Assembly (NCBI GenBank): GCA_031213475.1
Contig: JARUPZ010000037.1
Location: forward strand, 992,001-1,056,000
Direction of reading: 5' to 3'
DNA length: 64,000 bases
From: Nereocystis luetkeana
Taxonomy: Eukaryota; Sar; Phaeophyceae; Laminariales; Laminariaceae
Positions 39,401 to 51,400 of this stretch are shown here, in pieces (position 1 is the first letter of the stretch; each line of letters opens with the position of its first letter). The notes below the pieces were generated by a model. That model saw nothing but the letters and a program-made list of their open reading frames with translations, was not told the DNA's origin and searched no databases. The translations under genes and the position numbers were made by a program.

Positions 39401-42400
39401 GTCCACATTGCAGGCCCTTAAAGAAAAGAGTTATGCTGCCAGCCGATACTACACTCGAGCAGTGTCATGACCGGAGAGCAGCGTTCAATGGTCTCGACTA
39501 TCGTCTACTGGTTCGTGGATAATATCAAATGTTAGTACCGTGCATCACCTCCAGCAGAAAAAATGCTCGCTCCGAAAACTTGAGACACAGGTCATCAAAA
39601 GTCGCCGGGAAAGTTTCCCGCTCTACATGGTCCACGGGTTGTTGCGTCCTCGCAGGTGACTCCTCCTTCTCTTCTGCTACCGGCCCCGGTTCCTTCTGTT
39701 CATCTTCGCCTCTCCCGGTCTCGGTTTTAGTGGTTCCTTGAACGCCAACAGCAGAGTTAGGGTCAACAGCATCAACACCAGGGCTGCCGCCGCCGGCGGG
39801 AGGGCTGTCCGCTGCTGCCACCTGGGGCGATCGAGGCAATCGAGAGCAAACCGAATATTAAACAACCGTGATCACTAAGAGTAACTAGCACCTACACCTG
39901 CATGGCTCAGCTACTGCAGAGCCCGAGGGTGGCTTCAGCGCTGATCTCTGCAATACTGTTTCTGCTGTGATATGATACACCTGGTATACATACAATCGTG
40001 ATACGCTCGCCTAGCCTTGTCGCCAATGTTGGCGTTCACCGGCCGCCATGTATGCCACTATCTTATCAATATGAATAATGTATCCATATTACTGCCTGAA
40101 CTGCACGCCGACTACAGTAGTTTAGTCACCGCGCTTATCCTTTAGGCTGTTTCCTATGCGGTTCGATTTCGAGCTTCAGATTTGTATTTTTCGATCTCAA
40201 AAACGAATGACCCTGCTTATGAAGTCGAAATATGCAAAATCTGACCGGAATTTTTTCGATTTGGGAATCCGATGACCCAAGTCGTCGGATTTTGGGCCAA
40301 AATCCGACGACCTGGGTCATCAGATTTTCAAATCGAAAAATGGCATGCTCTCTGAGTTCAAGATGTTATCCATGACAGCAAACAGAAGCAGAACGATCGA
40401 TGAGTTGGAAGGTGACACAGCTGTATAGCGGCGTCGCTTCGCGCCCGACGCTCGGGCGGCGGGCGGCCCGTCCCTCCGTGGCCAGACGTCGTCGCCTGGC
40501 GCGGGCTCGGGCCTAGAGACCAAGAGAAGCGCACTCGGCACGCACCTCTCCGTGGATACGTACGAGTACTTGTACGCACACTGCTGTACAGTAGCAGCAG
40601 CAGTCAGTCACAACATGGAACCCAAAATACAAAGACATGTGGCTCTAGCGCACTCGCCACGTCTCTTCGCCGCCAGACCAGAGGCAGTCAGCCTTGGCTC
40701 GGACGCTTGGGTCCTACGCGCAGTGCAGCGCACCCAGCGCGTCTCTTCGCGGCGCCAAACCACAAAAACAGCAGTTGCTCTCGGTGTTTGCTCAATATCT
40801 ACACACACAATAAATCTGATTTTTCCGCATAGGAAGGCTGTTTCGATTTGCCAACTTCACATCTGAAAATGCGATCGGGCCAAAATCTGAAGCTCAAAAA
40901 CTGAACCGAATAGGGAAAAAAGGCTGTTTCCTATTCGGTTCGATTTTTGAGCTTCAGATTTCGACCCGATCACATTTTCAGATGTGAACTTGGCGAATAC
41001 AAACAGTCCTCTTATGCGGAAAAATCACATGTATTGTGCGTGCAGAGATTCGAGTAAACACCGAAATCAACTGCTGTTGCTATGGTCTGGAGCCGCGAAC
41101 AGACGCGCTGGGTGCGCTGCAATGCGCGTAGGACCCAAGCATCCGAGCCAAGGCTGACTGCCTCTGGTCTGGCGGCGAAGAGAAGTGGCGAGTACACTAG
41201 AGTCAACCTGTCTTGGTATTTTGTGTTTCACAAAGTGACTGACTGCTGCTGCTGCTGCTGCTGCTGTACAGCAGTGTAGTCTACGAGTACGTATCCACAA
41301 AGAGGAGCGCGCCGAGTGCGCTTCTCTTGTTCTCTAGGTCTGACCCCGCGCCAGCCGACTGTAGTCTGGCCACGGAGAGACGCGACGCCCACCGACCGCG
41401 TGTCGGGCGCGAAGCAACGTCGCTATACAGCTGTGTCACCATCCAACTCATCGATCGTTCTGCTTCAGTTGGCTGTCGTGGATAATAACACCTTGAATTT
41501 AGAGAACATGCTATTTTTCGATTTGAAAATCTGACGCCCCAAGTGGTCCAAAATCCGACGACTCGGGTCATCGGATTCTCAAATAAATAAAAAAAACGTC
41601 GGATTTTGCATATTCGGACTGGATAAGCAGGGGCATTCATTTTTGAGAACGAAAAATACAAATCTGAAGCTCGAAATCGAATCGCATAGGAAACTAACAG
41701 CCTTAGCGAGTTTATTTTTGTTGTGGCGGTAAACGAAATAAGTTAGCACGTGACGCTCATCGTTCTCGCTTTGATTTCATCATCGAAGTAAATTTTGGCG
41801 TGCAAAGACTGGAACATCGAAGGGAAAAATAAGCAGGGCTTTTCGCGGGTCAGGGAGGTTTCAAAATGTCGCGGGTCGGGTCGGGTCGGGTCAATTTTTT
41901 TCAAAATCTCGCGAGTCAGGTCGGGTCGGGTCAAAATTTTAAAAAATCTCACGGGTCGGGTCGGGTCGGGTCAAAGGGTTTTGAAATCTCACGGGTCGGG
42001 TCGGGTCAAGAGGTTTTGAAATCTCGCGGGCCGGGTCGGGTCGGGTCAGGAGGTGTTCAAAATGTCACGGGTCGGGTCGGGTCATGACCCGTGAGATACG
42101 GGTCATTCGCGGGTCATGTCATCATGACCCGCGAATTTTTTCCGGCTGACCCGCACGTCCGACCCGCGGGTCTGGCCCACGGATCAGTATTTTTGCTAAC
42201 GTGTGCAGCTACCTGCCGGAAGGCCGCCTTTGTGACCCGCGGGTCTGGCCCGCGGGTCTGGCATTGTACAACAAAAAATACTCGCCGTTTCCTTCCCAAA
42301 GGCTTCTCTCGTACTAGACCTCCGAGAGCATATCATAGCGTGTAGAATAATCACACGCGAATCCCGGGTCGGATGAAGACGTATAGTAGTACCCGGTATA

Positions 42401-45400
42401 TTATTGTGTTTATGTTCACGTCCGTCCATTTCCACAAAAAAAACGGGCACACTCTCATGCAGGGGGCAACAATAAAGACAAGACATGACAGCAGTGTAGG
42501 AAGCCCGCGCTCGTCGCGGCAGCAGTAGCAGTAGCAGCAGCAGGCCCCGGATCCTCGCGGATCGTGGCCCCCGCTGTCAGAACCTCCGCTTCAGTGCTTG
42601 CTGCTGGAGTCTGCACAGCTAGGTCGCTCGCCGGGGCGCCAGCAGAAGCCATCGGGTCAGAGCTATATAAGGTCGACCCAGGGGCCGGGAGGTACCCGCC
42701 CGGCAGAGTGCGGGTGTGTGCCTTTCTCCATGTCATCATATTTCTGATCATCATGGTCTTTTTTGAAGCGCACACCACACAAAAAAATACACAAAATGAA
42801 AAAACCGAACACAAACGTACGACATTTTTGGAAAAGTCAAGGGACCAAGGACCATCCAACCGACCAACGTATCAACGTGTATGTCTTTGGACCCGTGAGC
42901 TTTCGTCGTTGACCCGTGAGATATGTCATGGGTCCAGTTGACCCGACCCGCATGAAACCCGTGTCTCACGGGTCAATCGGAAGGTGGCGGGTCGGGTCTG
43001 GTCGGGTCAGGAAGTGCTGAAAACCTCGCGGGTCGGGTCGGGTCGGGTCAAAGGGTTTTGAAATCTCACGGGTCGGGTCGGGTCGGGTCAACAAGCTTTT
43101 AAATCTCGCGGGTCGGGTCGGGTCGGGTCAAGAGGATTTCAAAATCTCGAGGGTCGGGTCGGGTCAGGTCAACACACCTGAAAAATTTCGCGGGTCGCAC
43201 CCGACCCGACCCGTGAGGTTTGACCTGACCCGCGAAAAGCCCTGAAAATAAGCATACCACATTTTAAGTGCATATATTGTGCCCTATACAAGAGGGGCTC
43301 CGCCGCGGCGGGCTGCTATCCGCCGCTGCTCCGCGTATGCCCGCTATGGGCGATATATGGAAGCACGGTAGACTAAGCCGAGGCCGAGGAGCGACAGTAC
43401 TGCCAAGGGATGTACGGCATTATTTGTTCGATGTTGGAGATGTATACATGCGAAAAAATCTAAAGCACACATTAATCGCCAGTCGATAGGAGGCGAAGTC
43501 AATGTACGAATAGCGATGTAATGCCCCTCGATTATTCGGTGGAAGATCAGAGATACAGTAGGTAATTTTCACACCGATTAGCGGGGAAATTGATTGTATA
43601 CACGTGGTTTTGTACTGCTCATACTGCCACTACTCGCAGTAGTTCGGCCGCCAGTAGTGCAATAATTTCAGTACTCACAGGGCGAAATACTCTCGATATT
43701 CCGATTATATGTAGTATGCTCGGAGCACTATGGACTGCTGAAGGTACTGATACTCGTTCTTACGATATTGGTCACACATCCGATGCATGCGGTTGTACAG
43801 CACATATCATACCTGGTATGTAAGTACTCGTACAAACTCGTAATACTGTACCACCCCCGAGATTTGTTTTTCGACGAACACCAAACAGCAGCCGCAGCAA
43901 CACCAGCAGCAGCCACACAGCAGAGGCACCGCCGCAGCAGCAGCAGCAGCAGCAGCAGCCGAAGCAGCCGAAGCAGCAGCAGAAGCAGCTGTCGTGTGTG
44001 TCGCGCTGCTGGTGCTGCTGGTGCCGCCGACTTTAGGCCTCACCCACGTAGTGGTAGTTGACGTGTAGGCCTCCGAAAATTAGGGAGGGATAAAGGACGC
44101 GCAATTGGAACCCGAAAACGCTCCCGAGTTGCCCATACAGTAGCATACTTAGGTGATGAAATGTGGCCAGTGGATAGGATGTTTACGTCCGGGGGTGTGC
44201 CAGCGCCGAGGATTCCGAGAACCACAGATTTGAGGGGGTGACTTTACTGTGGTCTAAGGCTGACTATTATGCGTGTCTTTTTTTCTGATTCGATTCGGGC
44301 TTTTCAGCCAATCGCGGATTTGCTACGCCCGGACTGTCACGGAGTCGGCCGTGCGCTTCTCGGAATGAGAACACGCATTCTCCGAGAGGTACAGTTTAAA
44401 ACCCGCCTCTCCCACGCGCAGTTCGAATTATTGCCGACTACAGTAGCTCAAATCTGACCCAAAAAATCTGAAGTAGCTCAATCCAAAAACAGTCCGAAGT
44501 TCGAAGGAGGGACAGCTTCGGATTATTTTTCGTCGGTTTATGTTCCATCGGCGAAAAACTCTAACTACGCCTCTGGAGAAGCGGAGTTTTGACCTGGGTA
44601 CCTCTTGGAGGGACTCTGGACTGGTTCCAAGTACGTAGAGTGTGGCTGATTTCCTCAGTTTACCGGTCAAAAACGAGCGTCGACGTGAAAAAAAAGGTCA
44701 GAATCGAACCGAATAAAAACTGATCCGCATAAGAATCAGCCTAAGGGTCGTTTCTATCGACACAGTGAAAACTTGCCAGATTGGCAAATTTTGACAAGCC
44801 TCTGTTTCCAACTCTTCCTAAAAACTTGTCAAATGATTTTGCCAATTTCCATAACCTTGCCAACAAAAGGTTTGAGAAATACCCGAACGTTTGGCAAAAA
44901 AAATGCCACAATAGCAAATCCGAATTTCAATGAACTTTGCAAAATTATGATTTGCCAAAGCAGTGTCAGAAACCTATAGCAGAAACGAACGAACACAGTT
45001 CTGGAATATTGTTCCGTAGAGACATTGTTCGACCAACGACCTTCAGAGAAATATGAACAGGTCACACTACAAATGATGGCCAAATAGCGTACCGGTGCGC
45101 GGGTTCTGCGGCGAACCCACCTGGCAAGCCAAGCGGGCGAAGTGCGCTTGGTCTTCTACCATATTCACAAACTGCCCTCAATAAGTTGTGCCGTGGTGCT
45201 GTAGTGTTGTGGTCACCTTGTATTCTTGCCGCTGAGTCCTCAAAAACGATCGTAGCTGCTGGACCCGCCCCCACAGCTTGGCCATGTCTTTCGTCGGCGG
45301 CGGAGGTGGAGGAAGGGCCTTACTTCCTTCTGCGTATAAGGAGACGACAAGGTACACGTAAAGGCAAACGTCAGGGTAAAGGTGCAGGCAAACCTAACAC

Positions 45401-48400
45401 ACGGCAGACGAATAGCGACAGTTTGCAGCATGTTTCTCGGTGTAGAGCTTTGCAGACGACCTATCATCCCATGCAGAATATCGCTCTCAATAGACTTGCA
45501 AATGACCGAAGGGAACTTACGCCGCCACGAACGCCTACATACAACAATTTTAACAGGTTAAAACATTCAGAATGTTTTTTTGACGTTTTGTACCGCACAC
45601 CGGAGGGGATACCCACTCTATACCACATCCCTACATGTGCTACTCGCCTTGGTCTTTGGAAGCTATCCTCTCCACTGCCTGGAATGCCTCATTCAAGAGC
45701 CCGCCGTGTTTCAGCAATGCTGCGAGGTACGGAGCCTCTACGCGTGGGAACGAGTAGTTGTCGGTTTTCTCCAAAGCCAGACGAAGGAACGTTGGGTCGG
45801 GGTGTATCTGGGAAAGCCACTCCAGCAGATTGGGAAACGCGGTACGGTCTAGGTTCCCGCTTGGTAGATGCACTTCTTTCAGGCTGCTGCCAATCGAAGC
45901 ATCTCCTGCAGAAACGCTCGCCGACGACTCTTGGGGGACACGAACAGCTGCTGGTGAGCTGTTGTGGCTGTCCCTGATGGAAGCGGAACTAATCGAACCC
46001 TCCCCCAATCCCCAGCAGGCGATGCTTTCAAGGAAGCGCTCTAGTCCTACCGGTCCAGTTGCCCTCCCGAGCTCTATATGGTCAGGGGGGATGCCTTCGG
46101 GTGCGCTACGTGCAGCATGTACACCCGCTTGGTCCTCCGCCGTCTCTTCTCGCACACCGGCAGACAAAGGCTCCACCACATCGAAGTTCAAGACAAAAAC
46201 CATCTCCCCTCCACCTTGCAAGCTTAGCTTAGCACGCGTGCTGCTGGCTTGCGACAAGCTCGTTTTCAGCACATCACCAAGGCCCACTGTCCCTCTGGCT
46301 GTGACTGCCCTGCCAACCAGCACCTCCACCCGGAGCGACAGACCGAGAACGGAATCGCTCGCATCATCTCTGCTAAGGACAGTCCGTATTTTCGGTCCCC
46401 CCAGCTTCAACACGAGCTCTGTTTGTCCTGGCCGCAGCTGATCAGATCCAATCATCTCCCCGGTCTCACCCTTGCTCTTGATGTTATCCATCGTCGCCGT
46501 TGGACCTGCTTTCGCGATTGCAAGCACCTCCTCCTGGAAGATGACATCTCGACCATCTACCACAGCCGTCAAACGCACATACGAGGTGTCCGGCCATAGA
46601 ACTAACCCCTGCGGTATTTTGGTAGCCTGCACGATTCGCGCGGTGAGGCGGAGCTCGCGGACGGACACCAGCGGCGGCGACTGCGAACCGATACTGGCAC
46701 GTTCTTCCTCGCAAACGGTTGCCACAGGTTCTCTCCACGTCATTTTGGGGTGTGCTATAGCAGTATCACCTTCGGATCCAATAGCCACAACGCTGTTAGC
46801 ACGGAGTAAGCGCCTACCCTGCTCCGCTCCCCACGCCTCGTCCCATGTACGACGTCCGAGACTTCGCCACGCAGAGTCTCCCATTTCGCCGTTACTTGCC
46901 TGCACACCCCCGCTGAGAAGCGGAGACCGCAGCCACGGCTCAAGAGCTACCTCTGCTTCATCGTGAGGAGTGCCTGGTGTTTGGGCGAGGTTAGCGAGGT
47001 TAGCGTAGGACGATACGGAAGCCGAAACGATGACCATATTGAAAAACAATCGGAAATCACTTCACCTTGAAAAAAAAATCCACCGTAGTCTTGCCACTCA
47101 GCGAAACACAGAGAAATCAGGGCGGATGGTGATAAAACCTTCGAGCCCTAAACGCCCAGTACTCCCACAACAAGTGCTTGGAGAAAGGAGACACCCCATC
47201 ACTGGGACCCAAGCAAAATCACAGCTGGCGGGGAACAACACGTCTTGGGATTTTTCAGACTGTAAAACCGTACGCTTTGATAACTTGTTTCATGCGTCCA
47301 ATGATAAGTATACCCTGGTGTGGCGGTGCGGTCTGCATACCTGCCACCATGGTGGCGCACAGTCTACCAGAGAGGGACGCCACCGTCTTCTGCAGATCCA
47401 GAGATAGAGGCCACAACTGCGTGCCGAGCGTGCCTCCAGCTCGGAGTTGAACCACCTGCACGCGTTCGGGTGCGAAGGTTTGTGTGGCTGTGCAGATGAA
47501 ACATGGGAACACTGACACTATACACAACACTTGAACGGTAGCGACCATACTAGAGGGCCACCACTCCCACCGGTGTAGCATCAATGTTCGATCGTCCCAT
47601 CATCTTTTCTTCTAGATCACCAGTACTATAAAAGTATGATCGACAGCTGAGCAGAGACCCGTATCTGCCAATACATCTGAGCATCTGAACACAATCGGCC
47701 CTCGACGGTGATCTCCACCTCACCTGCTTATCATTGCTTAGGCTGCACGATGGAAACAAAACAGCGCCCGCTTCCCAGGTGAAGGGGGCCCTGTCATCTT
47801 CAAGTTCACAAGCGGCCCCGGAACCCAGCGGTCCAAAAGCAACGCCTGCATCGACCCCGTTGACCAGGTAGCGAAGGGTACCTCTAGCCGTGTCGGCGAC
47901 CATGGTAATTACATCGAATTGCTTAAGCGGCAGAAAATCCGCTCCGTACAAAGCCTCGCTAGTCGCCTCGTCTGACGTCCCCTTGCACAGCTGCATTGCG
48001 CCACACGAGGCACGAGAGGTGGAGGTTTCTACAGCATAGATATAAATAGTTCTACGCACCAGGCCAAGGTTCTACTACAGAAGAGAGCATGGCTCTTTAC
48101 ACCATCGTTCCGAACAGCCTCGTCGGTAATTACACAATACATTGTCTCTTCGAATGAACAAGTGTACGCTAGTATTATCAATGCTTGTGGTAGTCTTGCA
48201 GACTGCACATCATTGCTCAGACGCAAGCAACACATGCCTCAATATATCTCCTCACAAACGCGCCCCGATGGCTAGTCTTCTGCCAATTTACAATGAACAG
48301 ATTTAATGGATCAAATTACGCACCCCAGCCGGCATGACGACCTCTCCGTGTGCCCGAAGCGAGCCATCGCTCCACCACCCCCAGCTCCCTTTGAGATGTC

Positions 48401-51400
48401 CAATAGGCTTGTCAAGCGACCCAAGGCTTCCCGCACACAACCCGAACGCCATTGGGTATCGTCTGGCGGAATTTGCGAGCGCAAAGAAGCGGGCGGGCAT
48501 CATAAAACCGCATGAAGTTTGGCGTTTGAAGCTTGTAGTCGAATAACCTTGTGTCCTTTCGCGGCTATTTCTAGCCTACAAACTACCGAGCCTACTCAGG
48601 GTTAGGCGTGAGACTCCTTGTAAAACCCGTAGAATGTTTAGGCCGGACGACCGGCGAAACAGACGAAGCGGTTAACCGTATTGTCCAAAATAGGGCAGTG
48701 GTTATTTGTTCTTCCATGTAATAACGACGATACGCGCTTGCTGGTGCCATGAAGCGACACACTCTGACACGTACGAGGCAATTTTTCCACGTCCAACGAC
48801 CTAAGAGAGTCGGATAGCACCCAGCTTTTCATGCATACGGAAACAGGTGAGGCGGGCCTTGCGGTAGTCGAATACTTAGTACCTGAGGCTGTTCATGTCT
48901 TCGCTCCCACAAGGACGACCGCTCCGAACCGGGCGTCTTCTCCTCGTCCCCACCGGTGTCACTTCCATCTCTACAGAATGCTTGCCCTTCGAGGCCGCAA
49001 ACCCACGGGTCGCCCGAACGGACACCCAGTCCCACGAGTCGGCATCGGCGACTTCGACCATCTCGACGTGTGAACCGGGGTCGACCTTTGGCCCTGACGT
49101 CGCAACCCCGTCCGTATATTCTGGAGCAAGCGTGTGTTGGCGACCAGTTGCGATGGCGGCAGTGGACGCATCGCCAGACTCTTCCGCACCTACGCCGTCC
49201 GTCCGCGGAGAGACCCTAACGCTGGCGCGAGCGGCACGACTCTCCGTAGCTGGCCGAGGGGCCCACGGTCTATGCAGACTCAAAGGCGCGGCCATCCTCT
49301 TGACTTCCATGGCATTCTTGTCGATTGAAACCAACCCTCCACGCGTCAGCTTGCAACAAGGTGCCGGTGCCCACGCGATCTACCGACAGCAGCAACAGTA
49401 AAACGTACTATAAGTGGCTGTTGGACAATAGAGGCAACCATGTACTTCGATTTACAACACTACCAGGTACGTAAAAATATCACTAGGCGCCAGCGAGATT
49501 CAAATATGCAATCGCTTGGAATCGTGAGTTTACTCTTCATCAATGATATATGAAAGGTATACGGACGAACCGCGAGGCTAAAACAACAGCCCACACATGC
49601 TAATTGGCTTTCCTCGCTGTTGCTAAGCACTGCTGTTTATGCACTATTGTACGTACATTACAGCAGTTTCACAACAAAATCTCGGAAGAGGATTTATTGA
49701 GCACGTAATCTGCAGCCATGCCCTCTGCTATGAGTACGACACAAATGCAGATAGCAAGGCACGGACCGGACCGGACCGCATGTACGCCTTTCTTTAAGCG
49801 CCCTTTCGTTTTGCGTACTGATCCGGTTGTCATTTCCTTTACATGACGACTGTTGAATGCCACTCCAGCGTCGCAGCTCACTATTACAAACTTTGGCAGT
49901 ACTTCCGAAAAACACTATCTGCGCAAGCGCAATTAAGTGCCAACTGGCGTCTTCGGGACAACGGTAAGCACCACGCATGCATCGATCATGCCGCTATCCC
50001 ATTTGGTAAGCAGCCCTTGCTCCGAGGAAGATAATATATATATTTTATCCACTCTCATCGACGAATTTTCCCTTGATCAAATTAGTTGATTAAAACCTAT
50101 TCTTCTATTCAAAAGCTGGATACGCGAGACCAAAAGCGTGCATCAGAGCCCTAAACAGAGTCTCCTCTTCTGCAGAATAACGATAACGCTACTAAATGCC
50201 GCCCATACCTCCGTTGGGTCCCAGAAGGCAGTTCCCAAGCCATTACAACCTGAACGCCGGAGGCCGATTCCTCCCATGATCTCCATCTATAAAAACAAAA
50301 CAGTGACAGCCGCCCGCAACAGAAACGAAGAAACAGGCAATGCAAAACATTAAAACAACGTTCGTAATGTGTACGTAATAAAAAATTAAGGAAACGGGGA
50401 GCGAGTTATCGCCGCACCAAACCGGAAAACTCGGGGTGCTACGTAAACACGGCTGGATGGGAACATATACCAGGTATAAATACAGCAGCACATGTGCTAC
50501 TGATATGCCGTATCATGGTGTGACCATATTCCCGACCGAATAGTAGGTTATTTTCGGCTCATTTAGACTTCCCATTTTGCAGTCTTGTCTACTTGGTACA
50601 TTATGGCAGCACCTTTGACGACGTGTTCCCATGGACAATGCGGGCAGAGCGGACAATTACGGTACGACCACCCACCTTAAGAAGCCTGATCGTCACGCCT
50701 GATCTGTAGCTCCCCGCGCAAGGAAACACTTCCCCCTCAACGTCGTCAAAGCCTCCATCTTGTTTATCACCGTTCACACTGGAAGATGCCACGATCCGTC
50801 AATGCATGTGTTTTGACGACTCTATGTTAACACTATAAGCGGGAGGGAATCGGGTAAAACGACGTCATACATTCTCCATAGCTCGCCAGGGACTACACGC
50901 GCAGCAACGAACGGCCTGTGAAGTCAAAGGCAACCTTACCGCTCACATGGCCGCCAAGAACAACAACACAAATTACGGACGGTTCGCAACGCCAACAGAT
51001 GCATGCGCTTGCAATCGAGAGAGCCCACGCGGTCTGGCTGCAGAATCACCTAAAGCGAACGGTCCCCTCGTCCATGTCCACCTCGCACCGCACCACGTCC
51101 CCCGGGTGTATCTTTGGCATGCTCTGCGCCGGTGGAAGTTGGCGTCCACGGTTGTACAAGACACCGTTGTATGCCCGCCTCATCCACAAAGACTGGCTCG
51201 AGTTGTAGCACCGGCTGTAGGGGGGTTTCGTGGCGATGCCGAAGACTGAACACTCGTCGCTGCGCAGGGGTGAAACGACGTGAGAAGAAACAACAAGAGA
51301 CATGAAGAAAAGTGACACATGACAACGAACACAAATATTACACCCGAACAGCATCGAACGTACACCGAAACGTTGTCCACTGTACTGTACGCTTCGTGTG

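Larger units (their letters stand above)
41826..43252. mobile_element. hAT-like non-autonomous element with GGGTC arrays and 8-bp target duplication
   Basis: The left end CAGGGCTTTTCGCGGGTCAG at 41834 is matched exactly by the inverted right end ending at 43244. AAAATAAG stands directly outside both ends (41826-41833 and 43245-43252), a perfect 8-bp duplication typical of hAT elements. Next to each end is an array of GGGTC pentamers interrupted by TCAAAATTTT or TTTTGAAATCTCAC-like spacers. The 600-bp centre has no recognisable transposase. Confidence 0.85.
39822..45120 (-). other. Intron between E23 and E24 (5.3 kb), filled by DNA transposons
   Basis: It contains the foldback element (40142-41705), the hAT-like element (41826-43252) and a small MITE (44255-44744), all listed separately. 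A CAG-type trinucleotide run lies at about 43880-43990. I see no exon between them, although a short one could be missed. Confidence 0.7.

Noticed and set aside
41866..42087. ORFs encoding Val/Gly/Ser/Arg repeats
   Set aside because: They arise from GGGTC pentamers in a transposable element and are not genes.
42455..42940. Transposase in the centre of the hAT-like element
   Set aside because: The open frames on both strands are short and lack any recognisable hAT dimerisation or catalytic motif.
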